Assembly (NCBI GenBank): GCA_902806575.1
Contig: CADCXD010000001.1
Location: 434,001-498,000, forward strand
DNA length: 64,000 nucleotides
From: Jackrogersella multiformis
Lineage: Eukaryota > Ascomycota > Sordariomycetes > Xylariales > Hypoxylaceae
Reading direction: 5' to 3'
The notes beneath the pieces were generated by a model, which searched no databases, was not told where the DNA came from, and saw only the letters and a program-made list of their open reading frames with translations. A program made the translations under genes and the position numbers. Below are positions 33,940-45,797 of the stretch, in pieces; within the stretch, counting starts at the first letter, position 1, and each line of letters begins with the position of its first letter.

Positions 33940-35264
33940 TTACAAGGTGTCCATCTTGTCGAGGATGGCCCGGGTGAATTCGTGCGTTGTGGTGTCGCCG
34001 CCCATGTCGCGGGTGCGGTACTTGCTGCGGAGGATGTTAGCGTCAAGAATAGTAATATGAATCTGAAAATTGGCGCGAAATAGCTTACCCTTCGGAGATC
34101 ACGCCGTAGACGGCCTTGGATATACGGTTGGCGTGGTCATCTAGACCGAGATGGCGGAGCAGCATGGAGCCGGAGAGGAGAAGAGCAGTGGGGTTGGCCT
34201 GATCCTTGCCCTTGATATCGAGACCGACGTGTCGGCATCCTGGCTCGAAAACGGCAACGTCGCGTCCCATGTTGCAGCCCGGAACGATACCAGGTCCACC
34301 GACGAGAGCAGCGCCGATGTTGGACAGAATACCACCGTACAAGTTGGGCATGACCATGACGTCAAATTGCTGAGGCCTCGAGACGCACTGCATGCTAGCG
34401 TTGTCCACAATCATATCGTTAGTCTCGAGAGTGGGATACTCAGCCGCTGTCTTCTGGAAGGTGCTTCGGAAGAGACCGTCGGCTAGCTTCATGATGTTGG
34501 CCTTGTGGATACAAGTGACCTTCTTGCGGTTGTTAGCTAGTGCGAAGGAGAAGGCGAACTTGGCGATACGCTCTGATTTGGCTCGGGTGATGATCTTGAG
34601 GGACTCGACAACGCCGGGTACGCTCTGGTGCTCCAGGCCGCTGTATTCACCTTCGGTGTTTTCTCGGATGATGCATAGATCGACGTCCTTGTGGCGGGTG
34701 TTGTAGCCGGGGATGTTCTTGATGAGGGAAATTGAGGCGTAGATATCGAGCTCTTGTCGCATGGCAACGTTGAAGCTCTGGTGTCCCGATCTGCTGATGG
34801 GCGTGTGGAGGATACCCTTTAGTGCCAGCTTGTTCCTCTTTAGAGATGCAACAGACTCTCGGAACATATCCTCGAGACTACCAGGGGAGCCACTTTCCAC
34901 ACCGGAGACATCGACCTGTTCCCAATCGATGGGCACATTGTCGGCCTTGAAAACAGTCTTGACGCTCTCCGCTACCTCGGCACCGATACCGTCACCGGGA
35001 ATGAGGGTGACGGTGTACTTGCCACCATACTTCGTAGGTTTGAAAATGTCTGACTGAACGGTCGCGAAGGATCGGCTAGCACTTTGAATGTGCGATTGTT
35101 GTCGAGCAGCGGTTCGCGCCAGGCGCTACGAGGGGAGAACTTGGGTTAGCGAAGTTATCCTCGGCAAAAACAGCATGTGACAAAGGGAGAAGCTCGAGCC
35201 ATTGAGTTCGGCTATTGCAAAATATATGTACCTGGGCGGCTCTGGCAGAGTTTCGCGACAGCAT
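33940..35264 (-). CDS. IDH1: NAD-dependent isocitrate dehydrogenase, subunit 1 (regulatory), mitochondrial
   Basis: Exons (complement): 35232-35264, 34089-35125, 33940-34024; 1155 bp, 384 aa; introns 106 and 64 bp. The N-terminus (MLSRNSARAAQ, RLARTAARQQS, SRSFA) is a basic, Ser/Ala-rich mitochondrial presequence. The mature protein has the IMDH/IDH beginning YTVTLIPGDGIGAEV, then RENTEGEYSGLEHQ, KANIMKLADGLF and VMPNLYGGILSNIGAALVGG, and ends KYRTRDMGGDTTTHEF, which depends on the last splice. The sequence fits Idh1 (regulatory subunit) more than Idh2. The Idh1/Idh2 octamer converts isocitrate to 2-oxoglutarate in the TCA cycle and is activated by AMP. The long second exon alone lacks a usable ATG start, confirming the short first exon. 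Confidence 0.95.
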
Positions 35265-36862
35265 CGTGGTGTGAAATAGGGTGTGAGCCGTTTTTTAAAG
35301 GGAATGATGCGTCGCAGGTTTGCTCGAGGGAGTAAAAGTTCAAATGGTGCAGAGACTTGCAAATGGCGCAAACATAAAAAAGGTTTAGGTTGGTTCCTTG
35401 GTAGGTTGGTCGGCGGAGGATTTGGATTGGGCAAGCCGTGGCATTCCGATCGGGTGAACGGGCAGGAGCACGGTTCGTTAAAACCCACCCTAGATTCCGA
35501 GAATGTCCCAGTTTTACTATCGAGCTATACTATATATGGATTAGCGCAATACGCTAGTAAAACTTGTTACGCTAGAGATATGTAGATAGGCGGATATGCA
35601 CGTAGATGTGGCTGTGTATCTTATCTGATCTAATCCATCTGATGAACTGGGTGGGGCGCAAAACATTAACGTCATTCGTTATCCATTTTTTGTTCAGCAT
35701 TTGATTCATCTTTTGATAGAAACCTAGAAAGACAATACCCGTGTTATGAATAATCACGACCAATGGAATATTCCATCATCTAGTGACTTTTCAACCAATA
35801 GAGCCACGAGTACATTTGAGCCTTCGAAGTAATTGAATATAAATATTATCAAGCTATCCCTCGAACTTATATATCAAGAGAGGATGAACCATACTATCAC
35901 CTTAGTGGTGTTTAATTTACTCTGTATATATTGATATGGGATATACAAACAGATTGAGGAAGTTATGCTTATCACGTTAATATTAATAGGGCGGCTACAG
36001 CTCCCTTTTACCTTCCCGCCGTCTCTCTCAAATACATGATAGCACCTACCAAATCCTGGAGAAAATCACTCAGATTACACTTTCAAAGGTTTTATTAGTA
36101 GGAACCTCACATAGCTACCCAGCATGTCGGCTGCAGCTTCATATTTTGATGAAATATACTTCAACTTAGGTAAGGTACGTAGGTCAATATGTGGGAACTC
36201 GTTCCGAATAGACTCAGATCCCGGCTCGAGTTTCCTCTTGCCATCACTCACTAGTTGTCTACCAGGCTCATTACTTCCTTTCACCTGAGCAGGGATTCTG
36301 GGGTAGACATAAGATAAGAAACCAGTATTTTCATTACAAGTAGGCATTACCAACTATTCTAACTCTTCTTACCATCTCACGTCTCAGCTCTGTAACCTCT
36401 ATTGCTTTACTTTACCTAGATGGCTCATAATTCGGAAACCTTACTACGGGCAAGTCCCAAATCAACCACAAATCATATAAGTTTAAACGGTATTTTCAAT
36501 AAGTTATCGGCTTGATCGGCTCTCTTACTTTTTCCTTCACTCTTCTCCGTTCATCACAAGACGTCCCCGGTTTCAGGGTTACGTGCACGCTCGACGATCA
36601 CCCTCAGCAATCTCCTAGAAGAATAGAACCGGCCAGGACGTACAATACATTTATTTAGTAGGAGTCAGTAGGTAGCTAATTGGGCATCGGGAAGACTGTA
36701 CAAAGAGGAGAACGAGTAGGGAACAAATAGCTATTGAACTCCTCGCCCGTCAACATCCTATCATCAACTCGTCTTCACCCGTTATGGGTCCTACTCAACC
36801 TCACTAGGTAGTGACCATATCACCACCAGCAGCCGGCCACCCGTGCGCAGAGCACCACCAAT
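35265..36862. other. Divergent intergenic region with one weak ORF
   Basis: Promoter space for IDH1 (-) and the gene at 36863 (+). The ORF at 36075-36347 is listed separately. The ORFs at 35283-35585 and 35572-35763 are not supported. 36540-36640 and 36700-36850 show normal GC and may be leader sequence of the plus-strand gene. Confidence 0.4.
36075..36347 (-). CDS. Unrecognised small ORF, 90 aa
   Basis: Starts MPTCNENTGFLSY at 36347 and contains a plausible helical tail (KLKYISSKYEAAADMLGSYV). No domain, signal peptide or neighbour-based clue. The composition is protein-like, but the length is short enough for chance. Confidence 0.25.
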   Translation of the reverse strand: MPTCNENTGFLSYVYPRIPAQVKGSNEPGRQLVSDGKRKLEPGSESIRNEFPHIDLRTLPKLKYISSKYEAAADMLGSYVRFLLIKPLKV

Positions 36863-37881
36863 ATGGCCGAGTACGCATCAGCGGCCATCACGGCCATCGC
36901 AGCGACGGCGGCCATCGTAGGCAGCGCGGGGTCGTACAGCAACCAGGAGCGGATATACAGGGCGTGGAACCAAGAGCGGACATACAAGGCGTGGAACTCG
37001 GACGAGGACTCGCCGTGGCAGCCGCGCCCGCGCCAGCGTTCCCCGTTCGCCGGCACCCGCTCGCGGCACACGTACGGCTACTCCGGCCAGCCGCTGTACT
37101 ATCCGCCCGGCCTGCACGAGCACTACTTGCACCACGCCGAGTGTCCGGGCTCGCAGTGTCACTATCGCGCCTTTGTGAGTCGTCTTTCCTTTCTGTACCA
37201 CTTTGCCCCTTTGCCCCTTTGCCCCTAACCTCTCTGCTCTCCTCCGATCTCCTCCCCTCTCATCTCCAATCTACTTTCCCTTTCCCGCCCTACCACTCTG
37301 CCCATACTAACACCACCCCCTCCCAGCTCACGGAATCCATCCAGCAGTACAACGAGTCCCGGCGGGCCTTACGCCAGACCTACGTCTGGAACCTGCGATC
37401 GCTGTGGCGGATGCACCTGGCGCAGCCGCTCAAGCCGGCGCGCGACAAGGCGGCCGAGCTGGACCGGCTGTACGCGTACTACGTCTCGCGCGTGCGCTCC
37501 GTCTTCGAGGACCACCGCCGCGACCACCGCCGCCTCTTCGGCCAGGACTACCTGTGCTGGGCCGCCCCCGAGCGCGAGGACCCCGCCCAGCTGCAGCTGC
37601 GCTCCGGCAGCCGCCTCGGAAGCCCCGGCGCCGGCGGCTTCGGTCTCCGCGACATTATTCGCGGCTTGCCTAATGCTGCTGTTGCTGTTACCTCCGCCGC
37701 CGTGATCGAGGAGGGGAGGGAAAAAGGGAAGGAGGAGGAAGAGAGGTCGGAAGGAGAAGAGTCGGCCTGTGGAGAGGAGCACAAGCACAAGCACGAGCAC
37801 GAACATGCACAGAGAAAAAGCGGTCACCGCGCGCGTAGCAAGAACCGGTCGAGCGCGAAGGAAGCAAGCGGATTAACGTGA
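36863..37881 (+). CDS. Unrecognised protein with basic/acidic His-rich tail
   Basis: Exons 36863-37174 and 37327-37881 (867 bp, 288 aa); 152 bp pyrimidine-rich intron, GTGAGT to CCCAG. Residues 1-25 (EYASAAITAIAATAAIVGSAG) are hydrophobic and could be a signal or membrane segment. 30-100 are Arg/Tyr/Pro-rich with HEHYLHHAECPGSQCHY. Exon 2 holds a likely helical module (ESIQQYNESRRALRQTY, LYAYYVSRVRSVFEDHRRDHRR), then a low-complexity tail (KGKEEEERSEGEES, HKHKHEHEHA). Very GC-rich third positions match the adjacent kinase gene. No family recognised; the His-rich stretch might bind metal or be simple-repeat drift. Confidence 0.7.
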
Positions 37882-38305
37882 ATTTCATTTCATTCCGTCC
37901 CCTATCTCCTTGGTTTTTTTATTTTCGGCAGTGCCGTCGAACGCCCCCTAGCAATCAACAAAGACATGATATCAAGCCCGGCCTCGCATCCGTACAGGCG
38001 TTGGGACGGCAACTCTAGCAACCTAAGACGAAAAAAGCAGACGGGCCTAGCTAGCTAGCTGTACGTAGCTCCGGGGGGGACGGCAGGAGTTTTAAGTACA
38101 AAGCAGAAGGTCCCCCCATCCCTTACTAGCCTCCTTATTAGATATATACTTACACAGCAGTTTAATCCCTCTGCGGTCATTTCTTCCTCCATGTTCGTGA
38201 TACGTGTGTGTGCTTTTGTCCTTCGCACGTTTGTCGTCTGTCCATTATTTGTGCGTGCATGCGCTGGGCCTCTCACCCCACACCATGCTCGAACTGTTCA
38301 TCCAA
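37882..38305. other. Convergent 3' region between the gene at 36863 and the kinase
   Basis: Contains the two converging 3' UTRs. A CTAGCTAGCTAGCTG repeat at about 38048-38062 and a G-run near 38073-38078 are the only notable features. No gene. Confidence 0.4.
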
Positions 38306-40487
38306 TCATATGCCGCCCTCGTCCTCGTCCAGCGGCTCGACTCGCACCAGTATCTCCTCGAGCAGGCCCTCGAGGAAGGTGCCCACGTCCTTGCCCATCC
38401 CAACAGGCTCGCTCTTGTCGAGGCGGTCGATCTCCTTACACACGTTGGCCAGCTTATAGACGTGCTTGCGGATGCGGTCGTGGGCGGCCTCGGCGCGCTG
38501 GCGCTGCGGCGTGACTACCTTCTCGTTGCGGTAGATCTGCTGCAGCCGGATCTGCCGCCGCTTGAGCGCCTCCTCGAGCGCCGGGAAGATGACGTCGTTA
38601 AGCGCGTCTAGCTCGCCGTTCGGGTTGGCGGGGCCGGGCGGCGGGAACGAGTCCGGCGGCGCCGGCGCCGGCTGCTTGGGCTGCGCCTTGGACGGGAAAC
38701 CCTGCGTGGGGGGGTTGGGGGAGGCCTGGTTGCTGGCTCTGGGCTGCAGCCCCTGCAGCTGGTGGCTGGGCCCGCGGTACGGGGGGATTTCCGGGAGCCG
38801 GAACGGAGTCGGGCGGGGTATTCCTCGCTGTTGCTGCAGTGGTGATTGGGGTGTCTTAGACGGCACGCGTTGCGGCGAATTACCGAATTGGGGCTGGGAA
38901 GGCGGAGCAAGGCTAAGAACGCCCATGTCATGCTGTAGTTGTTCCTTCGACGCGCGGTCGTAGTCGGTAGACGTGATATTAGGAATGAAAGTTATCTGCT
39001 TGGAGATTGGTCGCGGGGTATGCGGATCCTGTGAGTGTTTAGGTGGCGACGGAGGCAATGGAACCTTCGAAGGTGATATAGGCACGACATTCGGAACCGG
39101 TCGCCGTTGAGGTGAGGATTGTCGAGGTGTGGCCAGGCCTGGGGGGCTGGTAACTTTGACAGTGCTAGAGACAGACATATCGGCGAAGTCTTGAATTTGG
39201 ACCTTAGCCGGCGATGTCCCTCTAGGACTCTCGCCGTAGTCTGCGTCCAAGGGTCTCGATGCTCTCGCGTTTCTGGCAGAATCGTCCATAGCGTTCAACC
39301 CAGGTCGGTTCACTATTCCTCCTCGGTCACTAACTAGTCGGACCGTGCCGAAATCCCACATGTCTTCGTTGACGTGTTGCGGCTGGATCATGTCGTCTCC
39401 GTCATCCATGTGGTCGTCGTCTTCTGATTTGTGCGTCGCACTCCATCGATGATAACGCTCGATCAGCTCCGTCAAGTAGCTAGTCTTCTTCGCCTTTCGG
39501 ATAAAAGGGTGCTTGAGCAGATCTTTAGCTGCGGGTCGATCCTTCGGGTCTCTCTGCAGGCAGAGTTCGATGAAGTCCTTGAACGCTTTGGTGAAGTTGC
39601 CCTCTAGCTTGGGCGGGGGGTTTTTTGGGATCAGGAACAAGACTTTCATGGGATGGATGTCGGCGTAGGGCGGCTCGCCGTTAGCGAGTTCCAGCGCCGT
39701 GATTCCTAGCGACCAGATATCTGCCTTGTGGTCGTATCCAGATTGCTTGATAACCTCCGGAGCCATCCAAAATGGAGTACCAACGAACGTGTTCTTCTTT
39801 GTCATGGTCGCCGAGAGCTGGCCAGATACACCAAAATCTGCCAGCTTGACCTGACCATTGGAGCTAAGTAGGATATTCGCCGCTGTGACAATACCTTGTT
39901 AGTAAATGTCCAATGATAGCAATGATAAAAGCGCGTGTTTTCATACCCTTGATATCCCGGTGAAGCTTCTTGTCGGCATGTAGATAGTCCAGACCCAAAA
40001 GCAACTCTCTCATAATGATTGCGATGTAGTCCTCTCCTATCATGCCTGGTTTCATCAGGTCGGCGCAACTCCCCCCGGAACAGAACTCCATGACGATCCA
40101 TAGCTCGGCACCCTTCGCATAAGAACCGTAGTACTTGGTGACATATGGTGATTGTAGTTCGGAAAGAATGGCGATCTCTTGAATGATATCTTCGACTTCG
40201 TCTTCGGCGCTCTCGATATCGATGACCTTGATCGCTACGGCTTGTCCACTTCGCTTCTCGACCCTTTACTTCCAGATTAGCCACCGATATCCTAATGGTA
40301 TTCTAGTAGTGAAGACATACCCCTTGAAAACTTTCCCGAAGCTGCCCCCACCTAGAGCGCAACAAGTCAGCAGTGATCTCCACCTAGAATCTTCATTGAA
40401 GGAATTCTAACCAATACAAAATTCCTTAGTGTACAGGAGCTCCGGATCCAATGCCTCGTTGCTCTCTTCGTAATCTCGTTCGGCCAT
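38306..40487 (-). CDS. Ste20-like (germinal-centre kinase family) Ser/Thr protein kinase
   Basis: Exons (complement): 40412-40487, 40321-40351, 39947-40263, 38306-39882; 2001 bp, 666 aa. The 31 bp second exon encodes the glycine loop (IGGGSFGKVFKG). The kinase domain is complete: Lys48 in VAIKVIDIE, catalytic loop HRDIKAANIL (Asp139, split by intron 3), ADFGVSGQ (Asp157) and activation segment TFVGTPFWMAPEV typical of Ste20/GCK kinases. After TSYLTELIERYHRW comes a long Pro/Ser/Gln-rich disordered region, and a conserved helical C-terminus of about 110 residues (LNDVIFPALEEALKRRQ, KHVYKLANVCKEIDRLDK). This matches fungal GCK/MST3-type kinases (S. pombe Nak1, yeast Kic1/Sps1 relatives) acting in polarity, septation and RAM/SIN-type pathways; the exact orthologue is not settled by reading alone. 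Confidence 0.93.
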
Positions 40488-43400
40488 ATTGATACGTCTG
40501 TGCCGTTACTCGTTATAGAACTCCTTCGTGAATCGTGACAGTGCGACGTTGGGCTATTTAAATTATCCAGTGGTAGGGACCGGAATGTAAAGTTGTGGTG
40601 GTGATGTAGGATTGGCGGGTTGCGGAAAGGAGGTGAAGGAAGAAGGTGAGCCGCTATAGAATTCTCACCGAACAAACGCCAACTACTGGATTTCTAATGA
40701 TTCAAAAGCTGGAGTAATGAGTAATGGCAAGACAACAGGACTACATCGGCCAGTCAGAGAAGAAAAAGGAATGTTAGAAAGGCGCGCAGTCGAAAGAGTA
40801 AAATAGTGAGTGTCTAATACAAAAATCAAAGATTCAAGGAGAGACGAGACGAAAGGCGGCGAAACTACCGGTGATTCGGTAGCGTGCATGCATCTGCGTC
40901 AATGCTAATGCGACAAAAGGCAATGAATGGTAATGTATGGTAATGTAATGTCAACAAACGCGGCAATGGCAATCAATGCATGCCCAGCTTTACCAGGAAG
41001 AAAAAAAAAGGTGACGAGCTGGGGAAACACGAGGAAGAATAGCAAGTAAGAAACGTAAAGAAAACGGAGAGAGATGATTTGTTGTCGACGCGGTATTCTA
41101 CATTAGGTATGTAATAGGTCCCTACCTAGTGTAGATAGGTAAGCAGATGGATATTAGAGGACATATGTACCTGGGTATGTACAAGCTGGGATGCAGCCGT
41201 ACCGGAAAAGGGTATTGCAAGGGCTAGGTACGAATTGCACAGGGCACATGCAGGGTTGCCCGCCGTGGGGTTGAAGGAGGGACGTTGATCGATTGGACGA
41301 GAGGAATGCGGTGAGTTTATCTTTTAGCTTATCGCCTAAACAAAACATCCTTGTTAACATGGATCTAAGGATCGTTGCGCCGTCACGTCGTCACGTCGTC
41401 ACGCTATCACGTTTCCTATAGTAACGCCACAGCGCGCTTCCTACCCAATCCCTGACAAATACATAAAGCCACCAACACTGTTTATAGCAATAAGCCACAG
41501 TAAACATCATGTGAATAGCAGAAAAGGGGGTGGATTCGATCCCACGCTCACTTCCATTGTTAGCGACGTCGAAGTATATCAAATTGGACTAAAATCAACC
41601 TCAACTTTCTCTCTTCGCCGTATCAAGATCTTGGCGGTAGGATTCAATACATTCGTACCTCGAATACCTAAGAAGATCGCGTCTGTTCAGGGCGCTAATT
41701 TCAATTCGTATTTGACCAATCAATTTAATGGTATATGATCATCTTCAGGACGGTCGCCGCGAAGAATCTCCCGGGACAGGAATGTTTTCCGTATCCGAAG
41801 CCAACATGTTCCCGGCTCGGACTTACGAATTGCGCTACATGAGCTCGGTCAGGCTGCGAGCGGAGCTTGACGAGCCGAGCTGGATCCCACTGTCCGGATT
41901 CTCATACCATACCGCGAGAGTAAGCAATTAATTTTCCTGTAGTTGAGGGTTCAGGAGCCTCCAGCATGTCGTAGGAGAAATTACTCCCAAGATAGCCAAA
42001 AGGGGTAGGGTAACAAGGAACTTTCAATAACAATTGCATACTACGGCTAGATCCCTCGTCTATAATACATCAATCCAGGTCCGCATGCCCTTCTTCAGAG
42101 AAAGACCATTTGAGACTTTTATATATCCTATCGCCCGACGGCGTAGCACGACCACGCAATGAAGCCATATATCATCTGCTGTTCCGTTCAGCATGCGATG
42201 CTTCGAATGATACTCACATTTTTCAACAGGTTTCATGCGCCGTGATTCTTTTAGGGCGCTGTCAAGTAGTTGCATCTTGTAGAATGATGCACTTGATATG
42301 TCTTTAGCTCGAATCTGGTAGACAACTTCCTCACGGATATCGTGTTAACTAGAAAAGACGCTAACACCAACGGTGCCAATCTTTCTTCGTCAGCTACATG
42401 TATGTTGCTCCGTCGTATTATGGTCGTATAAAAAACCTAGAGAATTGCCTACAATTTTGAAGAAAAAGAAAAAAGAGCGAAGTCTGCTTCATCAACGCTT
42501 CTACAAGTATGGTTCTCATTGTCTGAAAATGTAGCTCTGGGTCACCCGTTGAGGATGGATTATAATCGAGCGCTGTCTTAGCAAGGGACCAGAGCTCGGC
42601 AGCTGTTAGGATACTAGCACAGGGAGGCATCACAAGCCAGTGCTAGTAATATTAGGTAAATATCCTCTTCGTCAACGATTAAGACTAGGGGAGGAGTCCA
42701 GGACGTAGGGACTATGTAGCTAGTTCCCAGGCGAGCCTTAAACGTGTGGACGTATTTTGGAGACGATATATACGAAATATGATATCTATATATGTAGAAT
42801 CCAGCATTTTAAGCCATTGGCTGTGTAGGAGCATAAATACTCTCTTAATCATCAATCTCTAAGGCGTGTGTCAAATATATTCAAAGCGCCTCCACACGGA
42901 CGAAAGCAAGTGGGTATGTGTTTGAAACCACTAGTTTCGCAAAGAATATAATAAATACAACCTAGGTGATGAGAGTGTGGAGTTCATAATTCACCGTAGT
43001 TGGTCAAGATCGCAAACAAGATCCCTTTTTGGTGTGGACCGCCTCGGCTATATTCCGCTACCAATAGAATCCTATTGTACGTCATAATTAGATATAATGC
43101 GACGCGAGGGAGGACAGTTCATGTAATTACCTAGGTAAGTAGTGACTGGTTTATGGACTGTCACTCGCCTAGTTACGCTTTCACTACCTTAGGTACCATA
43201 TGGATAATTCCTAAAGACATTTCGAGATTTCAGTTAGATAAACGCATCTCGGAAGGTTAAACTCAATGGCGAATGAGAATCCAGGGCTAGGCTGTATTAA
43301 AAACTGTGTAGAGCAAGACGACTGACTAGCTAGCAATGTACTGTATGTTAGTTGCTGAACTAACCCTACTGGAACTCATATTTACCTACCTACCAGGTAG

Positions 43401-44258
43401 GTAGCTTCACATTTTTCGCTTCAGCTCATGAAGAATTCAAATAAAACAAGGCCTAGCTGGGTCCGAAGTTTAACTTCAATGCATAGGCCCACGAGGTTAC
43501 GTTAGTACGTATATTAAAGCTTAACTTAATAAGTTATCACGACTCCTTCATAAATATTGGCTAATACTAGGTGACTAATAACACTTAACCGGGTTAAAAC
43601 GTCAAAATGAAGTCAAATTATCTGTATTTAGCCATTTCGAACCCTTCTAATTCATAAGAACGTTATTGATCACAGGATCATTGGATGGGTTCATAGTTCC
43701 GAGACGACATCGTGTCAATACGGATAACGAGAGCTTCACTTATATTACCACGTGATGTTGATGGCACCCACTGTACGAAGGTTGAAAAATTCTGTACGTA
43801 ATTCGGCCCACTTTCCAATTGATTATAAGGTTATGGTAACTGCGCTTAGAGTCTCATTCGTCAATTCAACTGGAGAATGGAAGAAAAAAATATTTCAGTG
43901 GAGCTATTCTCACGATCCGCCACCAATGGGACAAATTAAGTATTTCGTGCCGAGCTTGTATGTTCAATGTAGGACTGGGCCCGACTAGATCATGAGATAT
44001 TTTCGGTCAGTCCGTAGTAGTTAAGTCTCGAACATGGGTTGGATCTGTTCGAAAGTTTTTCTAGAAGCATTATGCTTCTTGTTTATTGGGTGGTGAGTGA
44101 CCCCGAGAACCTTATATATATGAATCTCGCTGTCCTGCCCACACAACTGAGATCCCCTTTCCTCTCCATCCTTTCTCAAGCAACTAATTGCGTAATACAA
44201 TCGTTTTAGTGCCTCGTCACACCCGTGGGTCATTCTTTAAGTCCACCCAACCGCCAAT
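40488..44258. other. Long intergenic region, mostly empty, with one orphan exon
   Basis: 40488-41150 is probably the kinase promoter and leader. A CGTCACGT tandem lies at about 41380-41402. A B-box-like GGATTCGATCC lies near 41531-41541, without a tRNA fold. The exon-like stretch at 41749-41919 is listed separately. The ORFs at 42418-42633 (-) and 43752-43988 (+) have no motif. 44100-44258 is C/T-rich leader for the permease. Confidence 0.4.
41749..41919 (+). pseudogene. Orphan GC-rich exon-like fragment, 57 codons
   Basis: Bounded by an acceptor (ATCATCTTCAG, ending 41748) and a donor (GTAAGC, from 41920). It is open in phase 0 and clearly richer in G+C than its surroundings. It encodes text such as GMFSVSEANMFPARTYELRYM. 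Upstream 41583-41737 in another frame is also partly open (LAVGFNTFVPRIPKK). No start-bearing exon or family could be found; it may be what is left of a gene. Confidence 0.3.
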
Positions 44259-45797
44259 ATGGGCTCATCCATCACGGAAGTGGAAAAGAACCCGAAAGAG
44301 GCTTCTCTGTCCTCCAATAGCCAGAAAGATGTCGAAGCTGGCGAAGATCAGTTGCACCGTGGCCTTCGAAGCTACCACTTGCAATTCATCGCCATCGGAG
44401 GGACCATAGGGACTGGATTTTTCCTCGGAAGCGGAGAGGCACTGTCAACCGCCGGTCCGGTAGGATGTCTCCTCGCCTTCATCTTTATCGGCTTCCTTGT
44501 CTATTCAATTATGACAAGCTTAGGCGAGATGGCTACCTTTATACCGGTGGCTGGTAGCTTCACTGTGTATGCTTCTCGGTTCGTCGACCGCTCTCTCGGT
44601 TTCGCTATGGGCTGGATATACTGGTTTAGCTGGTCGGTAACTTTCGCTCTCGAGCTCGTCGCATCTGGTCTCATCATCCAGTACTGGGATTCGAGCCTTA
44701 ATATCGGAATTTTCATCGCCATCTTTTGGGCAACCTTCACCGCCGTCAACTTCCTGCCAATTCGGTACTTCGGAGCCTTCGAGATGTGGTTCTCGAGCAT
44801 CAAGGTTATCACTATCGTTGGGTTCATCATCTTCGCCATTTGTATCGATGCCGGCGCCGGCCAGAACGGATATCTCGGATTCAAGACCTGGGAAACTCCC
44901 GGTCCTTTCGCTGAATATATCACTACCGGAGCCTCTGGAAAATTCATTGGGTTCTGGTCGGTTCTTGTTACCGCTGGGTTTTCTTACCAGGGCGCGGAGC
45001 TCGTCGGTATCGGCGCAGGAGAAACTCGTGATCCCGTGAAGGATGTGCCAAAGGCTATCCGATGGACATTCTGGGGTCTCGTTTCGTTATTCGTCGGAAC
45101 CATCTTTTTCGTCGGCTTGCTCGTTCCGTACGACACACCAGATCTTGTTATCGGCACTACAAATGCCTCCGCGTCACCGCTTGTCATCGCGGCCAACCTT
45201 GCCGGTATTCCTGTTCTTCCCCACATCATCAACGGTGTTCTATTAACTGCCGTGCTCTCCGCTGCGAATTCGAATGTATATTCCGGAAGTCGAATCCTCG
45301 TCGGTCTAGCCACAGAGCACAATGCTCCGGCTTTCTTGGCTCGTACGAATAGATTCGGAACCCCTTACTTTGCGGTCGGTACTACGTCAGTAATGGGCCT
45401 TCTCGCTTTCCTCAACCTTTCGCAGAATGGCGGCGACGTCTTCGACTGGCTGTTAAATATCACTGCTATAGCCGGTTTCATTACCTGGGCTTGCATTAGC
45501 ATCTGCCATTTGCGATTCATGAAGGTCTTAGCAATTCGGGAAATCCCTCGAAAGGAGTTGCCGTACGTGGCTCCGGTACAGCCCTACCTAACATGGTTTG
45601 GGCTCTCATTCAGCGTGTTGATCCTCATAACGAACGGTTTTACTGTCTTCATCGAATGGGACACTATCGATTTCTTTGCGGCATATATCAGCCTCATCCT
45701 GTTCATTGTGCTCTTTGTAGGGCACAAACTCATATTCCGCACAAAATTTGTAAAGCTAGCCGAAGTTGATCTTGACCGTGATAGGGTCAGACAATAA
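44259..45797 (+). CDS. Amino-acid permease, fungal YAT/APC family
   Basis: Intronless, 512 aa, the usual length. A polar N-terminus (about 1-40) with an acidic stretch is followed by LHRGLRSYHLQFIAIGGTIGTGFFLGSG, the signature of TM1 in YAT permeases. About twelve hydrophobic segments follow, including GEMATFIPVAGSF, GFSYQGAELVGIGAGE (the conserved FxxxGxExxxxxxGE pattern) and SAANSNVYSGSRIL. The short polar C-terminus ends DLDRDRVRQ. It should be a plasma-membrane proton symporter for amino acids; which ones cannot be told. The preceding 100 bp is pyrimidine-rich with CAAC stretches, typical of an expressed fungal gene. Confidence 0.95.
   Translation: MGSSITEVEKNPKEASLSSNSQKDVEAGEDQLHRGLRSYHLQFIAIGGTIGTGFFLGSGEALSTAGPVGCLLAFIFIGFLVYSIMTSLGEMATFIPVAGSFTVYASRFVDRSLGFAMGWIYWFSWSVTFALELVASGLIIQYWDSSLNIGIFIAIFWATFTAVNFLPIRYFGAFEMWFSSIKVITIVGFIIFAICIDAGAGQNGYLGFKTWETPGPFAEYITTGASGKFIGFWSVLVTAGFSYQGAELVGIGAGETRDPVKDVPKAIRWTFWGLVSLFVGTIFFVGLLVPYDTPDLVIGTTNASASPLVIAANLAGIPVLPHIINGVLLTAVLSAANSNVYSGSRILVGLATEHNAPAFLARTNRFGTPYFAVGTTSVMGLLAFLNLSQNGGDVFDWLLNITAIAGFITWACISICHLRFMKVLAIREIPRKELPYVAPVQPYLTWFGLSFSVLILITNGFTVFIEWDTIDFFAAYISLILFIVLFVGHKLIFRTKFVKLAEVDLDRDRVRQ

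Noticed and set aside
41500..41560. Minus-strand GGATCGAATCC with TTTT downstream (pol III-like)
   Set aside because: A 4-bp T-stem forms, but no acceptor stem or anticodon arm can be found; not called as a tRNA.
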